The notes beneath the pieces were generated by a model. The model did no database searches. It saw only the letters and a list, made by a program, of their open reading frames with translations, and was not told the DNA's origin. 64,000 bases of DNA from Lotus japonicus (Eukaryota > Streptophyta > Magnoliopsida > Fabales > Fabaceae): NCBI RefSeq assembly GCF_012489685.1, contig NC_080043.1, forward strand, positions 43,105,127 to 43,169,126. The letters run 5' to 3'. The position numbers were made by a program, and so were the translations under genes. Position 1 is the first letter of the stretch. Each line of letters starts with the position of its first letter. Positions 35,096-46,600 of this stretch are shown in pieces.

Positions 35096-36797
35096 GAGTA
35101 AACAGCCATTTTGGTCCCTGACTGTGTTCACTTATGACGAACTGGTCCTCATACTTTGGAAATGATCGTTTTTCATCCCTGAATGTGTTGCCGTCGGTCA
35201 AGTTCGTCCTTGGTTGAGTTTTCCGTTAGTCCCTAAAACGGAAAATGCCAAATGTCATGTTTTTTTACATGTTGGCATCCTACGTGGCTCCTTCTTCATA
35301 TTCCCTCCGAAACTTCACTGGAAAATCAGTCCCTGCCACTCATAAATCTGGTTGTGTTCTTTCCAAAGCTTGAGCCTTTCTTGCATCTCTGATACATCAT
35401 CCCTTACTCAACCTCTAATCAAAACCTAAACCCAGCAACCAAAAGTTTAGCACCAGCAAAAACTCCATCAAGCTTAAACCAACATCAGACCTCCCAAATA
35501 TACCCATAAACTTCCAGACCTCAAATCAACACCCCATCAAACCATAAACTTCTAACCACATCCACCAGATTCGAAACCCAAGAAGAGAAAAGTAAAGGGA
35601 AAAAAAGCTTAGCCTCTAGAAAGTGTTAGTTGCCGACAATGATTTTTCTTCTCAAGTTTCCTCTCAAGTTTGCAGAAATGAAAATATTTCTAGTACTAAT
35701 TAACATTCATGTGAGCTATGGAAGGAAAAGAACAGTAATGCAAATAGTAAAGACATGTTGCAATATCAAATGCTATTTGTGTCCTTCTGTACCAGTTTAG
35801 AGGATTGAATGGATCAGATATAATCTCCCTCAAGCATTCATTTTTAAGCAACTCAAAAACTAAATAAGACCAAGAATCACTGCCCTCACCATAACATACA
35901 CCAAGCAAGGAGAGGTTTTCATGCATAAAGTGAGAGAAGGAGAACTTGTTATGTTGAATGAGTTTACAGAATCACTTTTTCTCACTCTCTTCATGTAGAG
36001 TCCACTTGCAAGCAATGTTGTGAAAAACACAAGTCCTAAGACAGATCCTGCAATATACAAATGTGATGATTCTAGTGATTCATGTGGCTTAGGCACTGGA
36101 TTTGTGGGAAGAAAACTAGGTGGGGAGAAGGAGAATCTGGAATTTCAAATATTCTGATGGGGTCATCATCAATTGGGGTTTAAGTGGACAAGGGGTTCAA
36201 GTGATTTTGTTCCAAAAAATCTCCAGGTGAGATACCAAATTTCTTATTCAATTTGTCTAAATCATCTCCTAGAATCAGAGGGTATGTAACAAGGTACTTT
36301 GCTTTCTTCACACTAGAGAAATTCCCAGGACATGCACGTCTAAGAGGAACTTGAAACTCAGAACCAATGTAACAATAGATTCAAGCAAAGTCGCCGGCAC
36401 CTATAACAAACTCCACTACTGATCCTACCTATAACACACGCACAGAGACAAGATGCATACACCAATTGAAGAAGCCAATTGTAGGTTTTAAGAACTAGGG
36501 TTTCTGATTTGGGGCTCCAGGGTTAAGAATTGGGGGTGATTATGTAGATTCAGGGATGAGGACTAAATTGACGGGTTAGAAGCTTTCATTCTGACCGTTG
36601 GAGAGCCAACTAGGATGCCAATGTGTAAAAAAACGTGACATGTGGTGTTTTCCGTTTGAGGGACTAACGGAAAACTGAACCAAGGACTAACTTGACCGAC
36701 GGCAACACATTCAGGGATTAAAAAAGCCCATTTTCAAAAGCTGAGGACCACTTCATCATAAGTGAACACATTCAAGGACCAGAATGGCTGTTTACTC
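35096..36797. mobile_element. Pack-MULE carrying LysM receptor-kinase pieces
   Basis: TIRs of about 195 bp (GAGTAAACAGCCATTTTGGT inward from 35096, mirrored to 36797) with several differences. They are flanked by AATTAATTTT on both sides (35086-35095 and 36798-36807), a 9- or 10-bp target duplication. No transposase. The inside encodes minus-strand fragments of a LysM receptor-like kinase, so it is a Pack-MULE by definition. Confidence 0.9.
35620..36390 (-). pseudogene. LysM receptor-like kinase fragment (LYK4/5-type)
   Basis: Read on the minus strand, pieces appear in native order. First comes a LysM-type ectodomain segment (about 36370-36210, with RRACPGNFS and KYLVTYPLILGDDLDKLNKK). A transmembrane segment follows (about 36065-35985, LYIAGSVLGLVFFTTLLASG then basic KRVRK). 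Last is an N-lobe/hinge part of a kinase domain (about 35930-35700, with LLGVCYGEGSDSWSYLVFEL and AFDIATCLYYLHYC, then HMNVN). LysM receptor kinases perceive chitin or Nod-factor-type ligands; this matches the LYK4/LYK5 group in having an atypical kinase. Stops and frameshifts separate the pieces (for example at about 36188 and 35693). The catalytic C-lobe is missing, and so is the nucleotide-binding lysine region. It cannot make a receptor. Confidence 0.75.
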
Positions 36798-37479
36798 AAT
36801 TAATTTTAATTTTGATTTTTTTAATCTATAATATATCTAACATTAAATATCAATTCGAATTTTCATCCCACTACCTACCTCTATACCAATCCCGTTTTAG
36901 CATATTAATTTTTTTTTTTGAAAATCTCTATTTGAAACCACCACAAAAAATAACCAATGATTTTAATCTCTATTTGAAAAACTCTTTAATTCCTTTTCTG
37001 TTTTATTTTTTAAAAAAGGTGCCTATCCTTTTTCAATGGATGCCGTCCAATCTGACCACTAAGAAATAGAGAATTTCAAATCTTATTAATTTTTATAGAA
37101 TCATGTGTATAGCATTTCCTTGAAAATCAATTCAATGACATTCATTCATAATCTATATTTCCTAGACATGATTTAAAAATCCGAGTTAAATTTTATAGAT
37201 TCTATCACATATTTTTTTGATAGGATTCATGAGGGTTCACCTATAAATAACATATGAAATTTGTTTCAAATGATAAAATCTTCTCAATGCACCAGTTTTT
37301 CACAAAAAATATTTATGGAGCTTCATTATTTTCTTCTCCCATCTTTGCAGTTGCAATAATTTGCTCCCACGTGCTTCATGCTTTGTGAGTTCCACAATCT
37401 GAATAACCCTTTGCACTTGGAGTAGCAGAAGAAGACACAGAGAAGCAAATTCGAATCAACAATCCGAGATTAGAAGAGA

Positions 37480-37656
37480 ATGAAGAAAGGAAAGGGAGCG
37501 ATGGGATCAGCGTCGGGACGAAGATGGGGCATTGGTTTCATTGGCAATTCAACTTCTCGCGGTATTCCCCATCCTCCTGGTTTTTCTTGCACTTCTCTCG
37601 AACAGGTTTCTTCCTCTCCTGGCTTCAATTTCCCCTTTACCCCTTCAAAGTTATAA
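37480..37656 (+). CDS. short reading frame in a transcript-like region
   Basis: A purine-rich leader (37420-37479) precedes an ATG at 37480 and 58 codons (MKKGKGAMGSASGRRWGIGF at the start), ending in TAA at 37654. GTTTCT and GTACTAAT near the end could be splice donors. Further exon-like pieces with AG borders lie at about 38162 and 38738, but none extends the frame clearly. It may be a captured gene start within the Helitron or a non-coding transcript. I do not recognise the product. Confidence 0.25.
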   Translation: MKKGKGAMGSASGRRWGIGFIGNSTSRGIPHPPGFSCTSLEQVSSSPGFNFPFTPSKL

Positions 37657-39330
37657 GCAGGTACTAATCTAATCTGAACTCCAAACACAACATTTGCCCC
37701 AAAATTGCTCACGAAAATACTTTTATTTTTTCGTTGAATTAGTTGATATGTAATTTCAGGTTATTTTTGGCTGGTGAATGTGCTTGAACCTGATTGTGGG
37801 AATTCAAATAGCAGAAGTGATTAAGGTGTTCCAATCTTACTTTCCTTTATCATAGTTATTGGTTACTTCCATATTCTGTATGCTATCAGTATTATTTAGA
37901 AAATTTCATGTTATCATAGGGTTGCAATCAAGTTTCAGTGTTATCACCTGAGAGAAACTAAATATTTGTTTTGGTCTTGATCTGTATTTCAAATTTTATT
38001 TTTTCAGATCAAATTTGTTGATCATTTTTTCAATTTTTTTGGTATTTTACGTGCTCATTCATAGAGCCAACCATATACGCATTCTTTTTTAATTTAGTAT
38101 TTTTACACTGTAGTGGAGGAATCGTCATGGTTTAATTTACTGCCAACAAGTCTCATATACAGGATCACTCTATGTGAGGAACTATTGAATCAAAACAAGA
38201 GTTTTCAAAGGCACGGTCCAACTTCTTGCCATGTGAGTTTGTCATAGTTTGTTATTTCTTTTCCATATCATTGGGTGAGACAATCTTTCTTTTGGACCAA
38301 AGGTTATTGAGATTCTTTGCTATGGATTGCTAAAGAGGAAGCAAAGCCAATGGGCATCAAGGCACTCTATAGCCATTCTTTCTGAAGTCTAACCTAGATC
38401 CTTATTTTTTGTTGTAGTACTCTATAACCATTTTTTTGCTTAATTGTTGCAAAACGGTTTCCATTATGTTAATTTCTTTATGTTACTTTTGTTACTGCTC
38501 CCTCTTTAAGTTTTGCAACTATGTTTCCATGTAGAATAGCTGCATAACTTTCTTTCCATGTGTCTTAATGGAAAGAGAATGGTTTCTTGGTTGGTTACTT
38601 TGTTGGATGGGAATTGCTCAACCTTTTGTATGTTTAACGGTTTTTTTTTCTTTATTTCTTAATGGTAAAGTGACGTGTTACAGGTAAGATTTTAGAGGTT
38701 TGGCTTAAGAAACTCAGCTGATTAAATTTTGCTGCAGGATGAGAACAAGAATTAGCACTGTAATGTGAACAATTGAAGATTTCTGCAGTCTGCAATGCCT
38801 AAGTAATATAGTATCGGATTGGTTTTTCAGCTCAATTGAACCTGAAGTTTTGTGAGTTCATATATATATATAAGTCTGTTATTCTTTGTAGCGTCAAGTT
38901 TTAGTGAAAACTCTAATTATATCATTGTTTTTAATTTTTTTGCAAGGGTATGTCAGAATGCAACTTTAATTGGCCTGATCAAATTTGGTCATCAAAGTCA
39001 CATGAATAGCTTCATCCTAGAGCGAGATTTGTAAATCCAAAAGGGTTTTTAAGAAAGTAATTGTCAAAGGCAAGGGAATGTGGCAGCTTACGCTTCAGAT
39101 ATTAAAATAAGGTTGCCCTGATAGCAGCATCAAGTGTTCAACTTAATTTAGGATTGAATTATCATTGGCCATTTGTTCCATTCTGTGTATAATGGAAAGA
39201 TGATCATAGAATTTAAGACATAGCACAAGATAAGTTTAAGTATTGTATACTCCAAATGTGTATTTATTTCTCTTCATTTAAATGTTTTCATTACAATAAA
39301 TTTCAAATGTTTTATACCAAGCAAAGAATT
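37657..39330. other. AT-rich Helitron interior
   Basis: No supported gene. Possible spliced non-coding transcript pieces as mentioned for the short frame at 37480. A (TA)n run lies near 38862-38872. Confidence 0.35.
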
Positions 39331-42070
39331 ACATGGACTTAATTTCATTTTAAAAGTATGTGGTGTACATTATTTTTGTACAAATTACATGATAAATAGT
39401 GAAAACATGTTGTGCGGATATTAAAAATTTTAAAATGATTATCTGTAACTTAGGATACAAAATTATGTAATAAAAATACAAAGCACGGGAATGAACATTT
39501 TACAATCGACTACATTAAGTTTTTAGAAGAAATATGCACTTCAAAGCTATTATTTTTTAATAATATCCAATTACCTAAAATTAGAAATAATTTCCTAATA
39601 AATTACCGTAATAACATGTTATTATTTTTATTGTTTGTTTAAAATTGGTAAATAAGCATTAATAATATGTTATTATTTTTATTGTTTGTTTAAAGTTGTG
39701 TAAAATTTTGCGGGTTGTGCGATATTTGTTGTGGTTTTGTTTTGTTGAATGCTTATATTTTTTTGGCTTAAAGGGTCCAAAGGCCCCTGAAATTACAAAG
39801 GGAATCAAATCCAGGACCTAGAAAAATTTTGCATCAAATTTGGTCCCTAAGAAAAAAAATTTAATTCAATTAAGGACAAATGCTGTCAGACTTCAATTTT
39901 ATCCTACTCAGCAATTCCACATGTCATTTTTATTTTATTTTTTAATTATAAAATTATAAAAAATTATTTTTTAATTCCAACTCATTTATTTAAGCAGAAA
40001 AAAATTAAAAAACTTAATAAAATCACCAATTTAACTAATTTCAGCTCTAATTAACCAATCTCTTCAATTAAGCCCCAAATACCCAATTTGAAGCTGCAAC
40101 TTCTGTTCTGAATCTCCTCCCTCCTCAACAGAAGCACCTCCTCATGTCATCCTCCAAATCCCATCCAACCGATCTCTTCACCTTTCCCACAAACTCCATT
40201 TCTTCAACTGGTGTCCTTCCCATCATTCCTCCCCTCTTTCCTCCTCTGCTCACTCCCTCATCCTCCGCACCCTCTCCCGACCTGCCTTCCTCTATCATCT
40301 CCTCAACCCCAAAACCACTTTTCCTTCACCATCGTACAACACCACCTCACCAAAACACTCCAAAATTTGAACTTTGTGTCCAATCTCAGAAACCCATAAG
40401 GAAACACTCCTCTTTCTGCCCAATCTCAACCCAAAATTCGAACTTTGTGTCCAATCTCAACCCCCACCATACCCATAAAAGATGAACACGAAGAATGAGA
40501 TTTCGATCTGTCCCAAACCAAGAAGAGGAACGATGGCTGGTTTCTGAACATGTGGTGGCGGTGCCCAAAGGCCATGGCTGAATATCTTAATCTCTTCCTC
40601 TTCTCTTCATTTTTGTCCTCTGTGGCCGCGTGGGGGTGGATACAAGCGTGCGTATCCTTCAAGAGCTCGTTGAAGAAATTGTCCATGGAACCGCTTCTAG
40701 GAATCTCGCCGTTGTGGCTTTGCTGGTTGTGGCTTGCTAGTTGCAGATCTGGAAAATCCGAGATTTGGGTTTGGGTTTGTGATGGAGATGTTGAAAGGGT
40801 TTGGGTTTTTTCTTCTTCTTTTGGGATGAAGGGAAATACAATCTGGGTTTGGGGAAATACAAGCGTGTATGTCCTTCTTTTGTTTCTTGTTTTGAAATTT
40901 TGTTTTATCTTCATCTTCAATGAAGGTGGAGGTGTTCTCTGGAGGTGGAGGTGGAGGTGTTCTCTGGAGGTGTTCTTCGTTAGGGTTGAAATTGGGGCTG
41001 AAGATGGATAGATAGGGTTAATTTGAGGGATTTGATTTTATGTTTATATTAGGGATTTGATTTTATGTTTAGATTAGAGATTTATGTTTAGATTAGGATT
41101 TTATTAAGTTTTTTTTTTCTGCTAACATAACTGACTTGGAATTAAAATTTTATTTTTAATTAATTTTTCTAATTAAAAAAAATTAAAAAAGCCACCTAGA
41201 AAAGCTAACTAGGACAAAATTGAGCTCTGGCACACTTTGGCCTTAATTGAATTAAAAAAAAATTCTTAGGGACCCAATTTGATGCAAAATTTTTCTAGGT
41301 CCTGGATTTGATTCCCTTTGTAATTTCAGGGGCCTTTGGACCCTTTAAGCCTATTTTTTTAGTCTCTTAATTCTAGCAGCTAAAATATTTGCAAATATTG
41401 ATTTTAGTATATCAATTTTGTGATTGAATCGTTGTATTGGTGCATGCCTAAATAATAAGAGTAAAATCCATCGTGCACGGGTAAGAACATTCTACTTGAA
41501 AACACTTTCATGTTAAAGCTAATATAAAAGTTAATTTTCAATTTTTTTTTTCATCGAAGAATTATTTTTAAATAACTTAAGTGCACTGTTAATATGACAT
41601 TAAATAAATTAGGATAAATTATATATATATCTATGTATTTTGGTTTCACTTTGTAAGTCTCAAACATAATAGATTGGAATATGTGTATTTACATCTTCAA
41701 GGAAAAAAATCATTTATACAACCCATGTGCAGAACTGAAGATTTTGACTAACTAATTTCTTTTTTTTTTTCCAAATTATTTATATTGGTTAAATCGGTTT
41801 ATGAGTATATAACACTATAATTGTCCGAATTTATGTTATTTTGAATATCTATATCTTCATTATGATTGTTCTTTCATTTTTAGTATTTTAAATTGTTTAT
41901 AATCAAAATATTTATTAATGTGTCAAATATAATAGGAAACTTCACCATGAACTTAATTTCATTTTAAAAGTATGTGGTGTACATTATTTTTTGTACAAAT
42001 TACATGATAAATAGTGAAAACATGTTGTGTGGGTATTAAAAATTTTAAAATGATTATATGTAACTTAGGA
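39331..42070. repeat. 125-bp direct repeat flanking a MULE
   Basis: 39331-39455 and 41947-42070 share a sequence of about 124 bp starting ACTTAATTTCATTTTAAAAG, with four or five differences. The MULE at 39765-41351 lies between them. After removing the MULE, the copies are about 1 kb apart, so the duplication is older than or independent of it. Confidence 0.8.
39765..41351. mobile_element. non-autonomous MULE, 9-bp target duplication
   Basis: TIRs of about 160 bp start GGCTTAAAGGGTCCAAAGGC at 39765 and mirror to 41351. Perfect 9-bp TATTTTTTT copies flank it (39756-39764 and 41352-41360). No transposase. The interior 40140-40980 is less AT-rich, has open frames on both strands (for example 40144-40485 plus and 40426-40920 minus) and resembles captured gene sequence, but I recognise no domain. 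Confidence 0.92.
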
Positions 42071-42460
42071 TTGTGTAATAGCACTCGATTGATGGTTAAT
42101 GCTTTGACGCCGTATATTATTGTTGCTACAACCCTATCAGGTACAAAATCCAGTAAACCGGTTTATATTCCTAGGTTGAGCTTAACTCCTTCTGACACTG
42201 GTCTTTCATTCAAATTTTCTAGAAGACAGTTTCCAATAACTGTTTGTTTTGTTATGACTATAAATAAGAGTCAAGGCCAATCTTTATCACATGTTGGATT
42301 ATATCTTCCTATGCCTGTATTCACGCACGGTGAGTTGTATGTTGCCCTATCAAGAGTAAAATCTAGAAAAAGGTTGAAGATCCTAATTGTGGATGACAAA
42401 TGAGTTCTCTAATTGCACTCGGAATGTCGTGTACGAAAAAGTATTCCATAACATATAATT
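42070..42460 (+). pseudogene. PIF1 helicase C-terminal remnant
   Basis: Reads from GLCNSTR (42072) through SRRQFPITVCF and TINKSQGQSLSHVGLYL to LYVALSRVKS and ILIVDDK, then stops at about 42402. It is clearly related to the helicases at 16.7 kb and 28.3 kb, closer to the latter. Everything upstream of the C-terminal 110 residues is gone. It lies 480 bp before the Helitron 3' end at 42936. Confidence 0.85.
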
Positions 42461-42673
42461 TATTAGTTTTTTTTCCTTTAGATTTAAAAAATCTTTGTAT
42501 ATTGCGCATCATAGTTTACGTATCTTTATTAATAATTCTATAAATTTGTTGCAGACACAATCAACTTTTAATTCAATTAGGGAGATCAAGCAACAATTGA
42601 GATATTGTTTTATACCCTTCTCATTGCTGAATTATAACATTGTAATAATGTTAGTTTGTTGGATTCAGTTGAA

Positions 42674-42871
42674 ATTTTGTGTAAGTTAAAATGTATCCTT
42701 TTGATTTAATTGATTTTTCTGTTCATCAAAACAAGTATGACGTAACTCAAATCTTAACTTATATTTTGTGTAAGTTAAAATGTATCCTTTTGATTTAATT
42801 GATTTTTCTGTTCATCAAAACAAGTATGACGTAACTCAAATCTTAACTTATATTTTTTATCGTTGAAACGA
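42674..42871. repeat. 99-bp tandem duplication
   Basis: Two adjacent near-identical copies (42674-42772 and 42773-42871) beginning ATTTTGTGTAAGTTAAAATG, just upstream of the Helitron 3' hairpin. Confidence 0.88.
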
Positions 42872-42936
42872 TGTTGTTAATAACGTAAGTAATTCTGAAT
42901 TTTTTTCACCGTGCAGCGCACGGGGAAAAACACTAG

Positions 42937-43472
42937 TTGCATACATGTAGTTTAATTATAGTAAATTGAGACAAATTATATTTAGATTGATCATAATATT
43001 GCATGGAGTTTAATAATAGTAATTTGTGACAAAATTTATTTAGATTGATTATGATATGAATTTTTTTTATTAGAACTTAACTCTATAAATTGTGTGAACC
43101 AAACAAAGTTCAATACACTGAGGAAGGAAAAAACAGAGTAATACTAAAAGAAGGAGAGGGTAAAACTATTTTTGTTTTGTTTCATAGTTTTCTGGCTATT
43201 TTATTATTCTCTGCTATCATTGACTGCTCTCAATGTATTAATATGACTTGTGTTGTCAATTTCCTCATAGATGCATGACTTTGGGTCTGCTTTATTATTA
43301 TTAATTTGTTATGGTGCGGTTCAGGTTTCTTTGTTAGGATGTTTCCTTTGTTTGGATCTTTAATTACTAGTACTTTTTTGTTTTGAGTAAGTTATGTTGT
43401 TTTTATATTTCACCTTTGTATCATCACTTTGTTTGTTGATCTTTTGTGGTCTTTACCTTAAGCATTATTTCA
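42937..43472. other. spacer between Helitron and viral locus
   Basis: AT-rich with no supported gene. It contains two copies of a TTTAATTATAGTAAATTGAGACAAA-like host segment (42950-43040), the same kind of sequence that flanks the Helitron 5' end near 33920-33990. Confidence 0.45.
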
Positions 43473-43538
43473 CCGTTTGGTTTGTAGATCTCAGCATGAG
43501 AAATTTTTGGAATTTCCCAGTTGTCAAGATCTTGATTG
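43473..43538 (-). repeat. 66-bp copy of a movement-protein segment
   Basis: Identical to 45070-45135 in the same orientation, 1597 bp away. It is the leftmost viral sequence and sits in opposite sense to the coat-protein frame that follows. Confidence 0.9.
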
Positions 43539-45053
43539 TCTTAAAAAGGTTATGCTGCTAAGTATCAGGGTGAAAAGAGAAAGAAGATCCAAGAAAAATT
43601 CTATGGGTTCCTTGAGAAAACCCAGCAAAACATCTTCTTTTTTGAATGGTTTCAAGATTATGCCAACAAGAATTGGAAATCTTACCCCTTCCAAATTGAC
43701 ATGGTTAAATGGCAGCATAAGGATGGAAAAGAAACCCTTTCTAACCTGCCACCTAAAACTCCTTTCCTTCTTAAAGGAGCTCAATCTACACCTGTCCTAG
43801 CTTCTCCCTTCAAGACTAGGAAAGAAGAAGGTGATGTCACTGGTAAAGACATCAAAGACCTCATGGAACAATCCAATTATACCAATAAGTATCTTCAAAT
43901 TCTTGGAGAATCCCAAGTGCAGGATTCCTCTTCCAGGAAAGGAAAAGAAAAGGTCAAGATTGAACCTTCCTCTTCTAATCTTGATATCCCTAAAGGATGT
44001 CAACTTGAAAAACCTCTTTTCAAACCTTTTCAAATCAGTAGCCGTTCCAGACACTCGGCTCAAACTCTTCGAGCAAAAAAGGAATCTGACAATGAGCTCC
44101 TCCAAAAGGTGGTAGAGCAACTTCAGCTTCTCAAACAAGTTATTCCTGAGACTCCGGAACCTACTCCGGAAGTAGTTTCTAATCCCACTATTACTGCTCC
44201 TCCTCCTCCAAAAACTCGTACTTCTACTCGTAATACCTCTACTTCTTTAAATAATATTGAAGATGGTAAGGTTGAGTCTGATTCTGATATTCAATCTATG
44301 AAGTCTGACGTTCAATCTATCAAGAGTATTCCGGTCAATACTGTCATTCACAATTCTAAGAATCAGTGGAGAAAAGAAACCAAGCTCTACTATCCTAGAG
44401 CTACTGCTCCTGATCTTCTTTTAGAAGAATCTTCAAACTTCAAAAGCTTCAGTGCCAACAATGTCTATGAATGGAATATTGATGGTGAAAACGAGTATGG
44501 CATCACCAAAATCCTCCAAAATATGACTATGGTAGCCACTGCCTATGTTACCGCCAACAATTGTCCTGAATCTCTTATCGTTGAAGTCTTGGTTGCTGGT
44601 TTCTGTGGCCAGCTCAAAGGTTGGTGGGATAATTATCTCACTCAAGACGAGAAGGATCAGATCTTGACCGCTGTCAAGACTGATGAAGAAGGTAATCCTA
44701 TCATGGAAGATGGCAAATTCATCTCTGATGCTGTCAACTCCTTAATCTTTACCATAGCCCAACATTTTGTTGGAGATCCTTCCCTCATCAAGGACAGATC
44801 TGGTGATCTTTTGTCCAATCTGAAGTGCAAATCTTTGGGTGATTTCAGATGGTATAAGGATACCTTCCTGACCAGGGTTTACACCCGTGAAGACAGCCAA
44901 CAAGCCTTCTGGAAAGAGAAATTCCTGGCCGGTCTTCCTAAATCTTTTGGCGACAAAGTTCGTGAGAAACTTAGAAGCCAAAATCCGGGGGGAGAAATCC
45001 CATATCACACCCTTAGTTATGGACAGCTCAACGGTTTTGATAATGAAATCTGA
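43539..45053 (+). pseudogene. viral coat-protein region, N-terminal part
   Basis: An open frame without an authentic start, running from the joint at 43539 to a stop at 45051-45053; the first Met in it is at 43701. In a Florendovirus-like polyprotein this covers the end of the movement-protein part and the N-terminal and central coat protein: a Lys/Ser/Pro-rich region (43800-44420), then a conserved Trp-rich gag-like core (44400-45030, with CGQLKGWWDN). At 45030 it is cut and joined to inverted movement-protein sequence, so the zinc knuckle is missing from this piece. Caulimovirid coat proteins form the capsid and bind RNA. Confidence 0.75.
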
Positions 45054-45311
45054 TCGTTTGAAAAAGGATCCGTTTGGTTTGTAGATCTCAGCATGAGAAA
45101 TTTTTGGAATTTCCCAGTTGTCAAGATCTTGATTGATATCTTCAAAATGAATTTCTTCTTTGAAGACAGATTTGGATAATTGATTGGATTGATGAGGATG
45201 ATCGATAGAAGAAGAAGAGGGTTGGGAAGATTTGAAAGAAAGCTTGGAGGAAAAAGAGCGAAGCATCATAAAAGACAAATCTTCCTCACCCGTAAGTATC
45301 ATCGCCATCAC
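45030..45311 (-). pseudogene. viral movement-protein N-terminal fragment
   Basis: Minus-strand frame starting at an ATG at 45311, about 405 bases after the primer-binding site, where ORF1 of this virus group starts. It encodes a Ser-rich N-terminus then a segment with DNWEIPKISHAEIY. At 45030 it runs into the antisense strand of the coat-protein region, so the 30K-type movement core is absent. The family's protein moves virus between cells through plasmodesmata; this fragment cannot. Confidence 0.7.
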
Positions 45312-45716
45312 CTGGTTCTATAGAAACAGATAAATAAATTAGAAATATAGGTTAGGTTCTGTGTTGTTCTTAATAGTTGAGCAGTATAGATCTGGATCAG
45401 ACTAAAGCCACCACAAAAGAAAAGCTAAACAAGGACATTAAAAATATTCTGAACTTAACATATCATATCTGTAGTATGGCCAATATAGACTTACTGCCAC
45501 ACAGGGACTTACTGCCTTCAACGCCTCCGCTGCAGATATGATCATAAGTCTGAATATAAATAATCCTGAGAGATCTTCAAAAAGGATTTCATTTTAGTTT
45601 AGCTGAGTTGTGTACTTACCAGTCCAGATCCCGACCATAGTGCTTAATTATATAAGAACAGAACAGAGAAATAACTTATATCTAACATATTTAGCATGTT
45701 CCTACTTCCCCATCAG

Positions 45717-45728
45717 GCTCTGATACCA
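45717..45728 (-). promoter_or_regulatory. tRNA-Met primer-binding site (inverted copy)
   Basis: TGGTATCAGAGC on the minus strand, complementary to the 3' part of initiator tRNA-Met, the primer for caulimovirid reverse transcription. Upstream sequence 45729-about 45900 is an inverted copy of 48815-48974, with a small tandem duplication around GCCCCTCCGTG. Confidence 0.88.
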
Positions 45729-45897
45729 AGAGGGGGTCGGAAGCAGAAGGAGGGGGATGAGAAGAGGATTAAGAGAAGTAGGACGCCACCACGGAGGGGC
45801 TCACGGAGGGGCTTTTTGCAGAAAATTAAATTGCAGAAATTAAAACAGGAATTAAAACAGGAGGCTTAGCCTTCCATAAACAGAAAAATAAAAACAG

Positions 45898-46600
45898 GAA
45901 TTAAATTCTTCTTCATCAGAAGTTTGAATGAGGAGATTATTGATCTTGTCCTCGATCTCAGGTTCAAGATGAAGCTCAGAGATTCTCCTTTTGAGTCTGC
46001 AATACCTGCTAATATGGCCCGGCTTGCCGCAGTTGTAGCAGGTAACATCTTTTCCTTGAGAGGGTCTAGTCTCAGGAGGGTTCTTTGGAATTTGCGAAGA
46101 TTGGGGTTTTGATCTAGGCTTGGGTTTCCTATGATCATTCCTGCTAGATCTCTTTCTCCATTGTTGTTTGGGAGGAGGATCTTGCTTTCTGGGTTTAGGT
46201 TTCTTGGGACAACCTTGAATTCCGAATTGTTCGCAGAAAGTACCCAAATCCCTGCGATTCTGAGACTTCTCCTTAGTGAGTTGCTGTTGGATTTTGTCAT
46301 CCTGATAGATTTTGAGAGCAACTCTTTGAATGATAGCTATGAGCTGTCCATAACTAAGGGTGTGATATGGGATTTCTCCCCCCGGATTTTGGCTTCTAAG
46401 TTTCTCACGAACTTTGTCGCCAAAAGATTTAGGAAGACCGGCCAGGAATTTCTCTTTCCAGAAGGCTTGTTGGCTGTCTTCACGGGTAATTAGGGAGTTG
46501 TCATTTTCTTTGCTGAGTCCATAATTGAGACAACCCAGGAATCTTTGTAGTTGGGTTTTGTCAATGATTTGATCAGGGAATTTATCCGTGAACTCGATGG
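45898..46600 (-). pseudogene. chimeric viral frame: polymerase scrap plus coat-protein C-terminus
   Basis: A minus-strand frame runs through three sources. About 46600-46515 is the end of the reverse transcriptase (DKTQLQRFLGCLNY). Then comes a short AATGACAACTCCCTAATTA patch that also occurs in ORF2 near 47616. About 46487-45898 is the coat-protein C-terminus: a Lys/Pro-rich basic stretch, the zinc knuckle CYNCGKPGHISRYC, and an acidic TSDEEE tail. It continues into leader sequence near 45898 through a TTAATTCCTG microhomology. Such order never occurs in the virus, so this is a recombination product. Confidence 0.78.

Larger units (their letters stand above)
34007..42936 (+). mobile_element. 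probable third Helitron with nested MULEs
   Basis: TCTATACTTATATTAAAAC at 34007, preceded by A, is a Helitron 5' end. The next matching 3' end is at 42936: hairpin CCGTGC-AGC-GCACGG (42909-42923), then ACACTAG followed by T. Flanks on both sides share AATTGAGACAAATT-like host sequence, which supports one insertion. If right, the element is 8.9 kb, of which 3.3 kb is two later MULE insertions (35096-36797 and 39765-41351). It holds a PIF1 helicase C-terminal remnant (42070-42460), consistent with its sense. The pairing of these two ends is inference. Confidence 0.58.
44883..46487. repeat. 148-bp inverted duplication of coat-protein sequence
   Basis: 44883-45030 (plus) and 46340-46487 (minus) are identical by eye over 148 bp. 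The copies flank an inverted block of leader and movement-protein sequence, so this segment could fold back on itself. Confidence 0.88.

Noticed and set aside
40426..40920. Long minus-strand frame (164 codons) inside a MULE
   Set aside because: It overlaps plus-strand frames of similar length in a compositionally biased block. No domain or splice evidence favours it, so I treated it as captured or chance sequence.
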